61,901 nt of DNA from Kaistella jeonii (GCF_000812865.1 NZ_JSYL01000013.1:1-61901); one strand, 5' to 3'. Shown: positions 43,287 to 52,902, counted from the first letter of the stretch. The notes: generated from the letters alone by a model not told the origin. Made by a program: numbers and translations.

Positions 43287-43759
43287 TAATTCTTTTTGGT
43301 TCCATAAAAATAGAGTGAGTGTGAAGCAATATCTACACCAAAAGTACTTTCGATGGCATCCTTAATTCCCTGAATTCTGGGGTCACAAAACTCGATGATC
43401 TCTTCGATTTCTTTGTCAGATCCTTTTTTATAAATGACCAAATGATCATGCTGTTTATCGAAATAGGATTTTTCGTAGGAAGAAGAAGTCAGTGTTTTCT
43501 CCCCAAACTGATGCTTTCTGATCAGTCCTGCATCCAGAAAAATTTCGATGGTGTTATAAATGGTCGCCTTGGAAACATGATATTTCTTCTGCATCATCAA
43601 AAGATAGAGATCATCTACATTGAAATGATGTTCCATCGAATAAATTTCTTCTAAAATCGTGTAGCGTTCAGGTGTGTTTCTAAAACCTTTATCCATCAGA
43701 TATTGTCTTAGAACGTCCTTAATTGTTGTGATATTTAGCTCTCTATGATTGGCTTCCAT
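43286..43759 (-). CDS. Fur family transcriptional regulator
   Basis: The 157-aa protein has an N-terminal winged helix (about 12-88: GFRNTPERYTILEEIY, VSKATIYNTIEIF) and a C-terminal dimerisation/metal domain. The regulatory histidines are in KQHDHLVIYKKG and EFCDPRI. The usual CxxC zinc-structural pair after HDHL is absent (YKKGS in its place), and no second CxxC occurs, so it is a Bacteroidetes-type Fur/PerR variant. It is coupled to the ostA-like gene, unexpectedly linking metal or peroxide response to envelope biogenesis. Confidence 0.9.
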   Translation of the reverse strand: MEANHRELNITTIKDVLRQYLMDKGFRNTPERYTILEEIYSMEHHFNVDDLYLLMMQKKYHVSKATIYNTIEIFLDAGLIRKHQFGEKTLTSSSYEKSYFDKQHDHLVIYKKGSDKEIEEIIEFCDPRIQGIKDAIESTFGVDIASHSLYFYGTKKN

Positions 43760-43829
43760 TAAAAATTATTAGGTACAAATTTATCGAATTTTAAATTAAT
43801 GCCTTTTGCACCATTAAATTAGAATTTTC

Positions 43830-45830
43830 CTATTTTTCAGAATTATAATGTCTGAAATTTACCAGTTGTATTTTTTTGTTAATAACCTTTTGATCCAGTA
43901 TTGGTGCAGATTCTACCACTACATTATGAGACGAAATTCCCCACGCTTTGAAGTCATCGCTGCCGATATATTTCACAAAATTGTAAATATTGAGTGTAAT
44001 TTTCTCCTTCACCGTCAACAAAGTATCGTTGATATAGGTGTTATCGATGATCACATATTTTAAATCTGGCGGAATATTATGCGCTCTCAACGACGGATGA
44101 CTGCTTCGGGTAGGAATACTTCCCTCTTCCATCATGTCTGCCAAAACATCATCGAAATAATCATTGATTCTTCTGTCGATCTTAAATCCGAGCAAGAAAT
44201 TAATTCGATAAATGGTTCCAGGCATAATTTCATCTACATTATATTTAAAAGTAAAAGGATCTTCCTGATTGATAATATTTAAGATAAAATAGTGATCTGC
44301 TCTTTTCGGTTGTTTTCGCAGAATTGAATAAATTATTTTTGCTTCTACCTCATCTTCTCTTTTCGCACGACTCAAAAATGCAAGATTGGTCGCATATTTG
44401 GGAATGGTTTCGTCGAGTTTTAAATCTTTAATAATTGAAACATACTTGCTCAACTTCACAAATTTGATGAATTTTGTTTTGATCAATCGTCCGTTGTACC
44501 ATGCGTACATGCATACACCGATAAATCCTGCCAAAACGACTGTGATCCATCCTCCTTCAAAAAACTTAATCACATTTGCGCTGAAAAAACCAAGCTCGAT
44601 TGATAGATAAACCAATCCGAAAGCTAAAATTATAAATTTATTGATCCGTTTTTTATATAACCAGAAAGCAAGTAAAACTGTAGTCATCAACATGGTTATT
44701 GTGATTGATAAACCGTAAGCAGCTTCCATTTTCCCGGATTCTTTAAAATGTAAAACCACGATCAGACATAGTATTAAAAGGCCCCAGTTGATTTTGGGAA
44801 TATACATTTGACCTTTCACCCCGGAAGGATAATCGATCTCCTGATTGGGCCAAAAATTGAGAGACATTGCTTCAGAAAAAATAGTGAACGATCCCGTAAT
44901 CAAAGCCTGACTTGCAATAATTGCTGCCGCTGTTGCTATGATAATTCCGGGGATCAGCATCCATTCCGGCATTACACCAAAAAAAGGATTTATACCACCG
45001 TTGTGAACGAGATCATAATTTTTTAAAACCCATGCACCTTGTCCAAGATAATTTAAGATCAGCATTACTTTCACAAAGATCCAGCTTACTCTAATATTCT
45101 TTGCCCCGCAGTGACCAAGATCCGAGTACAACGCTTCTGCTCCTGTCGTACAGAGAAAAACGGCCCCTAAAATAACGATCGCACTTGGTGAATGCACGAT
45201 TAATTTGTAGGCGTAATACGGATTAAATGATTTTAGAATACTTAAATCATCCACTAAATGTGACAATCCTAAAGCACCTAAAATTAAGAACCAAATAACC
45301 ATTACAGGACCGAATAATTTACCGATAGAATTCGTGCCGAACTGCTGCACTGTAAAAATCACAATTAAAATGACAGACGTAATCGCTACAACTGGTGTAT
45401 GCGGATTATATATTTTCAGACCTTCAATTGCTGAAATCACAGTTAGAGAAGGCGTTATAACACCATCTGCAACTAATGCGGATGCGCCGATCATCGCAAT
45501 GAGATAGAGCCAGCCTTTTTTAATATTTTTGATGAGAGAAAAAAGTGCCAAAATTCCGCCTTCACCTTTGTTATCAGCACGAAGCGCGATCATCACATAT
45601 TTCACGGTAGTTTGTAAGGTGAGTGTCCAAATGATACAGGAAAGTGCACCTTCGATATATTCATCGAACGGCATATTACCACCATTAGTTCTTGCGTTCA
45701 CAATGGCTTTCATTACATAAAGAGGAGATGTTCCGATATCGCCGAAAACGATGCCGAGAGAGACTAAAACGCCAATCGTGGTGAGTTTTCGGGTATTAAT
45801 ATGTTGACCTCCTTCAATTGTTGCAGACAT
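43830..45830 (-). CDS. kup: KUP system potassium uptake protein
   Basis: A 666-aa K+/H+ symporter of the Kup/HAK/KT family with twelve N-terminal helices and a cytosolic C-terminal domain (about 465-666). Signatures are VFGDIGTSPLYVMKAIV (about 24-40), then GALSCIIWTLTLQTTVKYVMIALRADNKGEGGILALF, and STGAEALYSDLGH-like CTTGAEALYSDLGHCG. Kup imports potassium under mildly acidic or hyperosmotic conditions. It stands alone, with a terminator upstream of its neighbour. No kdp or trk genes lie nearby. Confidence 0.96.
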   Translation of the reverse strand: MSATIEGGQHINTRKLTTIGVLVSLGIVFGDIGTSPLYVMKAIVNARTNGGNMPFDEYIEGALSCIIWTLTLQTTVKYVMIALRADNKGEGGILALFSLIKNIKKGWLYLIAMIGASALVADGVITPSLTVISAIEGLKIYNPHTPVVAITSVILIVIFTVQQFGTNSIGKLFGPVMVIWFLILGALGLSHLVDDLSILKSFNPYYAYKLIVHSPSAIVILGAVFLCTTGAEALYSDLGHCGAKNIRVSWIFVKVMLILNYLGQGAWVLKNYDLVHNGGINPFFGVMPEWMLIPGIIIATAAAIIASQALITGSFTIFSEAMSLNFWPNQEIDYPSGVKGQMYIPKINWGLLILCLIVVLHFKESGKMEAAYGLSITITMLMTTVLLAFWLYKKRINKFIILAFGLVYLSIELGFFSANVIKFFEGGWITVVLAGFIGVCMYAWYNGRLIKTKFIKFVKLSKYVSIIKDLKLDETIPKYATNLAFLSRAKREDEVEAKIIYSILRKQPKRADHYFILNIINQEDPFTFKYNVDEIMPGTIYRINFLLGFKIDRRINDYFDDVLADMMEEGSIPTRSSHPSLRAHNIPPDLKYVIIDNTYINDTLLTVKEKITLNIYNFVKYIGSDDFKAWGISSHNVVVESAPILDQKVINKKIQLVNFRHYNSEK

Positions 45831-45903
45831 TCAATAATATTTAGGATGCAAATTTAGATTAAAAACCAATTCTGAAATGATTTTTTGAAAAAAAAACTAA
45901 AAA

Positions 45904-45925
45904 AAAACTCTCTTTCGAGAGTTTT
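45904..45925 (-). terminator. terminator of pdhB
   Basis: Perfect nine-base arms AAAACTCTC (45904-45912) and GAGAGTTTT (45917-45925) with TTTC loop lie directly after the pdhB stop, with a long A-run to the left giving a U-run on the minus strand. Confidence 0.85.
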
Positions 45926-45931
45926 AATTTT

Positions 45932-46915
45932 TTATGCTTTGATGTACATGGCATTTTTAATTTCTTCCTTCACTTTCTCCAGTTTCGGGAACCATTCTGC
46001 GAAAAGAGCAGAAGAATATGGAGCCGGCGCATCGGGAGTGGTAATTCTCTTGATCGGCGCATCTAAATAATCAAATGCTTTTTGCTGAACCATATAAGTA
46101 ATTTCTGAAGAAACCGAACCAAATGGCCACGCTTCTTCTAAAATAACCAGGCGATTTGTTTTCTTCACCGATTCGATCACGGTATCAAAATCTAATGGCC
46201 GAACCGTACGAAGATCGATCACTTCTACAGAAATACCTTCTTTTTCTAAATCTTCAGCGGCTTGTAGCGCCAATTTCATAATTTTTCCAAAAGAAACCAA
46301 AGTCACGTCTTTTCCTTCTTTTTTAATATCTGCTTTTCCGATCGGAAGATAATATTCTTCTTCAGGAATTTCCATTTTGTCACCATACATTTGTTCAGAC
46401 TCCATGAAAATTACCGGATCATTGTCTTGAATTGCGCTTTTTAAAAGGCCTTTCGCATCATAAGGATTTGAAGGAACGATCACTTTTAAACCAGGAATAT
46501 TGGCAAACCAACTTTCCAAAGCTTGAGAGTGTGTTGCTCCCAATTGACCTGCAGAAGCGGTTGGACCACGGAAAACGATAGGACAGTTCCATTGACCACC
46601 ACTCATCTGACGAATTTTCGCAGCGTTATTGATAATCTGATCAATTCCTACCAAACAAAAATTAAAGGTCATATATTCTACGATCGGTCTGTTTCCGTTC
46701 ATGGCAGAACCAATTGCGATCCCTGTAAAACCAAGTTCAGCGATCGGTGTATCGATTATTCGTTTTGCACCAAACTCATCTAACATTCCTTTAGAAGCTT
46801 TGTAAGCGCCATTATATTCTGCTACTTCCTCACCCATCAAATAGATAGATTCGTCTTTTCGCATCTCCTCACTCATTGCCTGCGCAATCACTTCTCTAAA
46901 AGTATATTCCTTCAT
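45932..46915 (-). CDS. pdhB: pyruvate dehydrogenase E1 component, beta subunit
   Basis: The 327-aa beta subunit of the alpha2beta2 E1 component contributes to thiamine diphosphate binding in conversion of pyruvate to acetyl-CoA. Signatures are MGEEVAEYNGAYKASKGM, DTPIAELGFTGIAIGSA with the ThDP-activating Glu, then QLGATHSQALESW and VIDLRTVRPLD, ending PDAPAPYSSALF. I start at ATG 46915 (MKEYTFREV); earlier codons lie upstream of a TACTTTTG -7-like box (minus strand, 46938-46945). The alpha subunit and E2 are not in the window, so this is the split arrangement in which pdhB stands alone. Confidence 0.95.
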   Translation of the reverse strand: MKEYTFREVIAQAMSEEMRKDESIYLMGEEVAEYNGAYKASKGMLDEFGAKRIIDTPIAELGFTGIAIGSAMNGNRPIVEYMTFNFCLVGIDQIINNAAKIRQMSGGQWNCPIVFRGPTASAGQLGATHSQALESWFANIPGLKVIVPSNPYDAKGLLKSAIQDNDPVIFMESEQMYGDKMEIPEEEYYLPIGKADIKKEGKDVTLVSFGKIMKLALQAAEDLEKEGISVEVIDLRTVRPLDFDTVIESVKKTNRLVILEEAWPFGSVSSEITYMVQQKAFDYLDAPIKRITTPDAPAPYSSALFAEWFPKLEKVKEEIKNAMYIKA

Positions 46916-46985
46916 AATAGATTGAAAAATTAAAGTACAAAAGTAAAGATTTTTTCGCAAACCATTAAACGATACGCACAAAAAA

Positions 46986-47007
46986 AAGCAACTCTTTCGA
47001 ATTGCTT
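46986..47007 (-). terminator. terminator of the DUF2147 gene
   Basis: Arms AAGCAA (46986-46991) and TTGCTT (47002-47007) close a ten-base loop, preceded on the plus strand by an A-run that gives a U-run in the minus-strand transcript. Confidence 0.6.
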
Positions 47008-47029
47008 CTGTTCAAAATTTAATTTGAAA

Positions 47030-47449
47030 TTATTTTACCTGATACCAGGTTTGGCTTCTTCCGATGAATGAGAATCCGATAAATCCTCTAACATTTAGTT
47101 TGTCACCATCTTTCGTAATAGTACATTTATAAGTTTTTCCTGTTTTTGGATCAGTGATCGTACCACCGGTAAATTCATTACCATCTTTTTTCATGTCGCG
47201 GATCACTTCCATTCCTAAAATTGGTTTATTCTTTCTGTCATCTTTACAATCGATGCAATTTGCATGTTCAGGTTTGATGAGAAGTTGAACCACTTTTCCG
47301 TAATATTTACCATCGGCTTTTTTGGAAATTTCTACGATAGATTTTGCCTGTCCCGTTTCGTCGTCAATGGTTTTCCATTTTCCTTCGATTTGAGCATAAG
47401 AAAGTGTTGCAAACATAAGCGCAACGAAAGAGAAAATTATTTTTTTCAT
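47030..47449 (-). CDS. DUF2147 domain-containing exported protein
   Basis: The 139-aa protein has signal peptide MKKIIFSFVALMFATLSYAQ and a DUF2147 lipocalin-like beta domain: IEGKWKTIDDETGQAKSIVEI, GKYYGKVV, GNEFTGGTITDPKTGKTYK, ending GFIGFSFIGRSQTWYQV. CIDCKDD contains a Cys pair, probably a disulfide or metal site. It is a soluble periplasmic protein of unknown role. Its upstream neighbour is the LTA synthase-like gene, 137 bases away with no shared signal. Confidence 0.88.
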   Translation of the reverse strand: MKKIIFSFVALMFATLSYAQIEGKWKTIDDETGQAKSIVEISKKADGKYYGKVVQLLIKPEHANCIDCKDDRKNKPILGMEVIRDMKKDGNEFTGGTITDPKTGKTYKCTITKDGDKLNVRGFIGFSFIGRSQTWYQVK

Positions 47450-47586
47450 TTTTAAAATTGTTTTAATTTTTAGTTGGATAAAAGTAACTAAAAAAAGTTA
47501 AATACCAAATTATTAATTATTCTTAGCATACTTTACAAAATAGATACCACAAAGTTAAAAATCAAAAAATTATTGAAGTAATAAAC

Positions 47587-49509
47587 CTAATTTAGTTTTC
47601 TATTGATAACGCGATCCATATAATCTTGATACCAGGCTTTACCTTTTAACTCTCCCAATTTTATTTCTGGCGTATTCACTTTTCCCAGAAGATTATTCTG
47701 ATAGCCTAAATCTTTGAAATCATAGATCCCTGTAAAATTTTTACCATCAAAAAGATAAATGTAATTACCGATGATAAACTGCTCTACTCCACTGGAATTC
47801 ACGATAATTGATTCTTCATTTTTATCTGAAACCAAACTTCTGCCCCAACTTCTTATTTTTTTATTATAGCCCATTAAATCAGCTAAAGTAGGATAAATAT
47901 CAATTTGTTGTGCCGGACTTGTAATTTCACCTTTCAAATTATATTTCGGATTCGGCGAATAAAACAAGATCGGAATTGCAAAACGGTTCATTGCTTTTTC
48001 ATATTCCGGATACCCAGTCTGATTCGTATGATCAGCAACTAAAACAAAAATAGTATTGTTATACCACGGCATTTTCTTCGCCGTTTCAAAAAACTTTTTC
48101 AGTGAATAATCAGTATAACCGATCGGTTCGTCAATTTCTAAAGGACCTTTTTTAAATTTTCCCTGGTATTTTTCCGGAACTTTAAAAGGATGATGCGACG
48201 AAACTGAAAACAAAGTCGCCATAAAAGGAGATTTTTTCCTGTTCAAAGTATTTGCAAAAAACTGGAAAAAGGGTTCATCCCAAATCCCCCAAATCCCATC
48301 GAAATCAGCATCGTTGTTATATTCTGTCTTCCCATAATAATGTTTGAAACCCAAAATATTTCCAAAGCCCAGAAAGCCCATCGAACCATTCGGAGCACCA
48401 TGAAAGAAAGAAGTGTCATAACCCATTTCATTGGAAATAGAAACTATAGACTGAATTTTTTGATTGGAATAAGGTGAACTCGTAAAAGCATCTTTCAAAC
48501 TCGGAATGCCGGCAAGAACCGAACTCATTCCGTGGATCGACTGTCTTCCATTTGCAAAAGCATTCGTCGCAATTAAACTTTGAGTCGCCAAACTGTCGAA
48601 AAAAGGAGTGTAAGAAACAAAGTTTTTAATGTTGGTATTTTTGTTAAATGCACCGGAATATTCTTTACCGAAACTTTCGAGAATAAAAATAACGATATTC
48701 GGTTTGGGTTCTACATTTTCCCGAACATACAATTTATAAGGTTTGATGTTCTCATCAATGAATTTTTGATCTACAAAGTGAACTTCTTTAAAATTATTGG
48801 TATCAATGGTTCTGAAAAAGGAGAAAACGCTGTTCAAAACAACATTTGCCTGAAGAGGATTTTTCACAAAGCGATTCGCATCTACCAGATTAATCGGTCG
48901 TGTTGAATGTTTGAAATCACCGCGAATTCCGCCCACGACCAACGTAGCAATAATGCATAAACTAACGATCGAAGAGATGAAATAGACTGCTTTTTTTTCG
49001 GGTTTGAATTCTTCAACTTTTACTTTTTTATAAAGGAAGATCCAAAAAATCATCATGACTACGAACCAAAAAATAACAAATGGATGTTCTATAACCGAAA
49101 GAATGAATATTTTTCCTAAATTATTTTCATGCTGTGCGACGTTCATAGCAGCCGTTGTTAGGCGCGCCTGGGAAAATTTGTAATAAATAAAATCACCGAA
49201 ATTCATTCCATAAGCAATTCCATTTGTAATAAAGTAAAGGTAAAATAGAAATTTTTGGTAAACCTTTTTGGTATTGATAAGAACAGGGATCAAACTCAAG
49301 AGAATAAAAAGCGAGTTCACGTACAAAATTGCTGTGGTATCAAAAGCAAATCCATGGAAGGAAATGCTTAAATAGTCTGAAACAGAATCGATTTTGATGA
49401 GATCCTTATTAAAAAACCAAAATAAAAAACGCGCGATCTGATAGAAGAAATACGCCAAAAATATTCGGTAAAAAAGGGTGAAGAGTTCCTGTAATCTTAT
49501 TTCTTTCAT
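47587..49509 (-). CDS. LTA synthase family sulfatase-like membrane enzyme
   Basis: A 640-aa protein with five N-terminal helices (about 10-190) and an extracytoplasmic alkaline-phosphatase-superfamily domain (about 265-600). NIVIFILESFGKEYSG provides the first metal Glu. The nucleophile is Ser in NGRQSIHGMSSVLAGIPS, where true LtaS has Thr. FFHGAPNGSMGFLGF and FVLVADHTNQTG carry the remaining metal ligands. In Gram-negative bacteria such enzymes transfer phosphoethanolamine or phosphoglycerol to envelope glycans. It is monocistronic and divergent from pssA. Confidence 0.9.
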   Translation of the reverse strand: MKEIRLQELFTLFYRIFLAYFFYQIARFLFWFFNKDLIKIDSVSDYLSISFHGFAFDTTAILYVNSLFILLSLIPVLINTKKVYQKFLFYLYFITNGIAYGMNFGDFIYYKFSQARLTTAAMNVAQHENNLGKIFILSVIEHPFVIFWFVVMMIFWIFLYKKVKVEEFKPEKKAVYFISSIVSLCIIATLVVGGIRGDFKHSTRPINLVDANRFVKNPLQANVVLNSVFSFFRTIDTNNFKEVHFVDQKFIDENIKPYKLYVRENVEPKPNIVIFILESFGKEYSGAFNKNTNIKNFVSYTPFFDSLATQSLIATNAFANGRQSIHGMSSVLAGIPSLKDAFTSSPYSNQKIQSIVSISNEMGYDTSFFHGAPNGSMGFLGFGNILGFKHYYGKTEYNNDADFDGIWGIWDEPFFQFFANTLNRKKSPFMATLFSVSSHHPFKVPEKYQGKFKKGPLEIDEPIGYTDYSLKKFFETAKKMPWYNNTIFVLVADHTNQTGYPEYEKAMNRFAIPILFYSPNPKYNLKGEITSPAQQIDIYPTLADLMGYNKKIRSWGRSLVSDKNEESIIVNSSGVEQFIIGNYIYLFDGKNFTGIYDFKDLGYQNNLLGKVNTPEIKLGELKGKAWYQDYMDRVINRKLN

Positions 49510-49624
49510 GAAATTGATTCAAAATTAGGGTACAAATTTACATTAAATTCACCTTTCCTTATTAATTCGTTTTTTCATTTGTAATGCTAACATCAATTTT
49601 AATAAAAACCTTACTTTTGCTCTT

Positions 49625-50368
49625 ATGAACTTTATTAAAAATAATCTCGCAAACGCTTTTACGCTCGCCAATTTATTTTCCGGCAGTATTGGTGTGATTC
49701 ATTTAATTACGGGGAATTATAAGATTACTGCTATTTGTATTATTCTATCTTTAATTTTAGATTTTTTCGACGGATTTATTGCAAGAGCGTTGAAATCGAA
49801 TTCTAATTTAGGAGCACAACTCGATTCTCTTGCCGATATGGTGAGTTTTGGTTTGCTTCCCGGAATTGTGATGTATAAAGCATTAGAACCTTTTGGAAAC
49901 CAATTATTCGGAATTGAACTTCCTTTTGATATTAAATATTTTGGGTTATTTATCACCGTTTTTTCCTGCTTAAGATTGGCGATTTTTAATTTAGATGAAG
50001 AACAAACTTATTATTTTAAAGGTTTAAATACGCCTTCAAATACAATTTTAATCTTTGGAATTTTCTATCTTTTAAATGTTTATGGTTCAAGACCAATGGA
50101 ATCGTCGTCTAAATTTTTACTTTTTATTTTTGAATATATTGATTTATTTTTACTCGCCTTAACCTTCATTAGTTCTTGGCTTTTAATAAGTCCAATAAAA
50201 ATGATTGCCATGAAATTCAAATCGATGAAATTAGAAGATAATTATCCGAAAATCGCTTTATTAATCGGATCAATTTTAATTTTAGCAATTTTCAGAATCG
50301 TGGGAATTCCACTTGTCATTATTTATTATATCTTGATCTCCATTATTTTTCAGAAACAACTAAAATAG
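49625..50368 (+). CDS. pssA: CDP-diacylglycerol--serine O-phosphatidyltransferase
   Basis: A 247-aa integral membrane CDP-alcohol phosphotransferase. The signature D-G-x2-A-R-x8-G-x3-D-x3-D is complete: Asp49, Gly50, Ala53, Arg54, Gly63, Asp67, Asp71. FGLLPG follows, as in phosphatidylserine synthases of the Bacillus type. About eight helices are present. It supplies phosphatidylserine for phosphatidylethanolamine. TACTTTTG (49612-49619) lies just before the ATG as a possible -7 box. Confidence 0.92.
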   Translation: MNFIKNNLANAFTLANLFSGSIGVIHLITGNYKITAICIILSLILDFFDGFIARALKSNSNLGAQLDSLADMVSFGLLPGIVMYKALEPFGNQLFGIELPFDIKYFGLFITVFSCLRLAIFNLDEEQTYYFKGLNTPSNTILIFGIFYLLNVYGSRPMESSSKFLLFIFEYIDLFLLALTFISSWLLISPIKMIAMKFKSMKLEDNYPKIALLIGSILILAIFRIVGIPLVIIYYILISIIFQKQLK

Positions 50369-50432
50369 ATGTTAGAAGTTAGATGAAAAAGTCATCAAAT
50401 CAACTCATTATCAAATTTTCAAATTAAAATAA

Positions 50433-51197
50433 ATGAATTTAAAACTCCATAAACCGCTTTGTATTTTTGATCTTGAAACTACCGGAATCAGTGTTGCAAA
50501 AGATCGAATCGTAGAAATTTCTATTCTTAAAGTGAATCCAGATGCGTCGCGCGAAAGCAAAACCTGGCTCGTAAATCCTGAAATGTTTATTCCAAAAGAA
50601 TCTACAGCTATTCACGGAATTACTGACGAAAGAGTTAAAGACGCACCAAAATTTAAAGAAATAGCATCAAAGGTTTTAGAAATGATTTCAGGCTCCGATC
50701 TGGGCGGATTTAATTCAAACCGTTTTGATGTTCCGCTTTTGGCCGAAGAACTTTTGCGTGCAGGGATCGATTTTGATTTAAGTAAATTCAAACTTGTAGA
50801 TGCTCAAACAATTTTCCATAAAATGGAACCTCGGAATTTGACTGCCGCTTATCAATTTTATTGCAAAAAAGGTTTAGAAAATGCGCATTCTGCAGAAGCC
50901 GATGTTTTAGCAACGTTTGAAGTTTTAGACGCACAAGTTGGACATTACGATGAACTTCCAAATGATATTGCGGGTTTAAGCGAATTCTCTTTCCACAATA
51001 AATTTGCTGATCTGGCCGGATTTATCGCTTTTGATGAAGATGAAAAAGAAATTTTCAGTTTTGGAAAATACAAAGGACAAAGAGTAAAAGACGTTTTTCA
51101 AAAAGATCTGGGTTATTATGGATGGATTCAAAATGCTGATTTTCCTTTGTACACCAAGAAAATCCTGACAGGAATTCAGTTAAGAAGTAAATTTTAA
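50433..51197 (+). CDS. DnaQ-like 3'-5' exonuclease with C-terminal DUF3820-like module
   Basis: The 254-aa protein has an N-terminal DEDDh exonuclease domain (about 8-170): FDLETTG with Asp13 and Glu15, GFNSNRFDVPLL with the second Asp, and HSAEADVLATFEVL carrying the His and last Asp. It resembles the DNA polymerase III epsilon subunit. Residues about 205-254 (FSFGKYKGQRVKDVFQKDLGYYGWI) form a DUF3820-like tail not found in E. coli DnaQ. It may proofread or trim nucleic acids. It lies 64 bases after pssA and 19 before the DUF2007 gene. Confidence 0.88.
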   Translation: MNLKLHKPLCIFDLETTGISVAKDRIVEISILKVNPDASRESKTWLVNPEMFIPKESTAIHGITDERVKDAPKFKEIASKVLEMISGSDLGGFNSNRFDVPLLAEELLRAGIDFDLSKFKLVDAQTIFHKMEPRNLTAAYQFYCKKGLENAHSAEADVLATFEVLDAQVGHYDELPNDIAGLSEFSFHNKFADLAGFIAFDEDEKEIFSFGKYKGQRVKDVFQKDLGYYGWIQNADFPLYTKKILTGIQLRSKF

Positions 51198-51216
51198 ATT
51201 CTGTAAATACCTCTTT

Positions 51217-51639
51217 ATGGCATCACTTGTTAAATTTAAATATTACACCAACAGTCTTGAAGCCAATCGCGACAAGCAGATCTTAAAGAATAATGGTCTC
51301 GAAAGTTTTATTGCCAATGAACAAACCATTCAGTCAGACTGGCTTTTGTCCCAAGCTTTGGGCGGAATTCAACTTCAGGTTTTTGAAGATCAAAAAGAAA
51401 AAGCAACTGAAATTTTAAAGAATTTCTTAGAAAACGAACATACTTCCTTAGAAGTTGAGCATACGATCTCGAATCCTGATTTCAATTTTACCTGTCCGAA
51501 ATGTGGATCAAATCATTTGTACCGCGACGAAAATCCCGGTGGATTGTTTGGTGTTTCGCTATTGGTATTAGGATTTCCGATCAAGGCTCCGAGTCATCTT
51601 TACCATTGCTATTACTGCGATAATGAATTTCAAACTTAA
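51217..51639 (+). CDS. DUF2007 domain protein with C-terminal zinc ribbon
   Basis: The 140-aa protein starts with a DUF2007 domain (about 3-70; KYYTNSLEANRDKQILKNNGLESFIANE), a putative signal-transducing ferredoxin-like fold. A zinc ribbon follows, with CPKC around residue 90 and CYYC near 133. The middle GLFGVSLLVLGFPI is hydrophobic. Function is unknown. It follows the exonuclease gene by 19 bases and is probably co-transcribed. Confidence 0.83.
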   Translation: MASLVKFKYYTNSLEANRDKQILKNNGLESFIANEQTIQSDWLLSQALGGIQLQVFEDQKEKATEILKNFLENEHTSLEVEHTISNPDFNFTCPKCGSNHLYRDENPGGLFGVSLLVLGFPIKAPSHLYHCYYCDNEFQT

Positions 51640-51685
51640 GCTTTAACAATAGAAAAAACTCAATTTTAAAAATATTTATATCGCT

Positions 51686-52294
51686 ATGAAAATAATTTGC
51701 ATCGGCCGAAATTACGCTGAACACGCCAAAGAATTGGGAAATGAAATCCCGGAAAATCCCGTTATTTTTATGAAACCCGACACGGCAGTTCTAAAAAAAG
51801 GCAGCGATTTCTATATTCCTGAATTTTCAAATGACATTCATTACGAACTGGAAGTTGTTTTGAAAATATCAAAAGGTGGAAAATATATTCAGGCAAAAAA
51901 CGCCGATAAATATTATGATGAAATTGGTTTGGGAATCGATTTCACAGCGAGAGATCTTCAAAGCAAATTAAAGGAAAAAGGACTACCGTGGGAACTGGCG
52001 AAAGGTTTCGATGGCAGCGCAGTGCTATCTGACTTCTATAAAAAAGAAGATTTCGACATGAAGAATCTTAATTTTTCTTTATTAAAAAACAAAGAAAAAG
52101 TTCAGGAAGGTAATACTTCAATGATGCTTTTTTCTCCGGAAAAAATTATCGAATTTGTATCGCAATATTTTACTTTGCGGGTAGGAGATTTAATTTTTAC
52201 CGGAACGCCAAAAGGAGTTGGTAAAGTATCAGAAAATGATATTTTGGAGGCTTTCCTCGAAGATAAAAAAGTTTTTGATCTAAGAATTCAATAA
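51686..52294 (+). CDS. fumarylacetoacetate hydrolase family protein
   Basis: The 202-aa protein has the short FAH fold: IGRNYAEHAKELGNEIPENPVIFMKP, then HYELEVVLKIS with metal-binding Glu residues, a DFTARDLQ segment, KGFDGSAVL, and LRVGDLIFTGTPKGVG near the end. Members of this size are acylpyruvases or oxaloacetate tautomerases/decarboxylases. It is probably cytosolic and in the same transcript as the exonuclease and DUF2007 genes. Confidence 0.9.
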   Translation: MKIICIGRNYAEHAKELGNEIPENPVIFMKPDTAVLKKGSDFYIPEFSNDIHYELEVVLKISKGGKYIQAKNADKYYDEIGLGIDFTARDLQSKLKEKGLPWELAKGFDGSAVLSDFYKKEDFDMKNLNFSLLKNKEKVQEGNTSMMLFSPEKIIEFVSQYFTLRVGDLIFTGTPKGVGKVSENDILEAFLEDKKVFDLRIQ

Positions 52295-52386
52295 GGCTCA
52301 AAAAACAAAGCTAATACCTGATTTAAGACACTTCTTTTTTTACTACGGAAAAAATACCGTAACTTTAGTCAACAAAATTAAACACC

Positions 52387-52821
52387 ATGGTTAATATTAT
52401 TTTACCTGTAGATTTCGGAGATTCTACTGAGGATTTGCTAAAAGGAGCAATAAAATTCGCAAAAGAAATCAAAGGCAAGCTTTGCCTGATTCATGTTGCA
52501 CCTGCAGACATTGGTTTTGCAATTGGCGATATGGGATTTCAATATTTCCCCGAAGTGGAACATAATGAAATCAAACAAGAACTTTTAAGTCTTAATAATC
52601 TTCAACAACGTATTTTAGCAGAAGGCGTTGATTGTGAACATTTGCTGAAACAAGGTATCGCGGGAGATATTATTTTAGATTTTGCAAAGGAAAAAAATGC
52701 AGGATATATGGTGATGGGTTCCCACGGAAGAAGCGGAATCTATGACGTATTTATAGGAAGTTTGACCAAAGAATTAACTCGACGCGCAACCATTCCAGTT
52801 TTGGTAATTCCTGTTCACTAA
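52387..52821 (+). CDS. universal stress protein family protein
   Basis: A 144-aa UspA-fold protein. The start NIILPVDFGDSTEDLLKGAIKFA gives the first strand and nucleotide-binding Asp. The end carries MGSHGRSGIYDVFIGSLTKELTRRATIPVLVI, matching G-x2-G-x9-G-S for ATP binding. It is probably ATP-binding and stress-induced. It has a 93-base spacer from the FAH gene, with a near-consensus TAACTTTA at about 52360. Confidence 0.9.
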   Translation: MVNIILPVDFGDSTEDLLKGAIKFAKEIKGKLCLIHVAPADIGFAIGDMGFQYFPEVEHNEIKQELLSLNNLQQRILAEGVDCEHLLKQGIAGDIILDFAKEKNAGYMVMGSHGRSGIYDVFIGSLTKELTRRATIPVLVIPVH

Positions 52822-52846
52822 GCACCTGCAATTTTTAAAAAAAATA

Positions 52847-52875
52847 AATCCCGAAATTATTGCAATTTCGGGATT
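52847..52875. terminator. terminator after the Usp gene
   Basis: Perfect 12-base arms AATCCCGAAATT (52847-52858) and AATTTCGGGATT (52864-52875) with loop ATTGC lie between convergent genes. Confidence 0.85.
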
Positions 52876-52902
52876 CTTATAATAAAAATAGGTATCAATT
52901 AT

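Noticed and set aside
50369..50432. Possible regulatory leader between pssA and the exonuclease gene
   Set aside because: The 64 bases show only AT-rich short direct repeats with no stable hairpin or promoter box.
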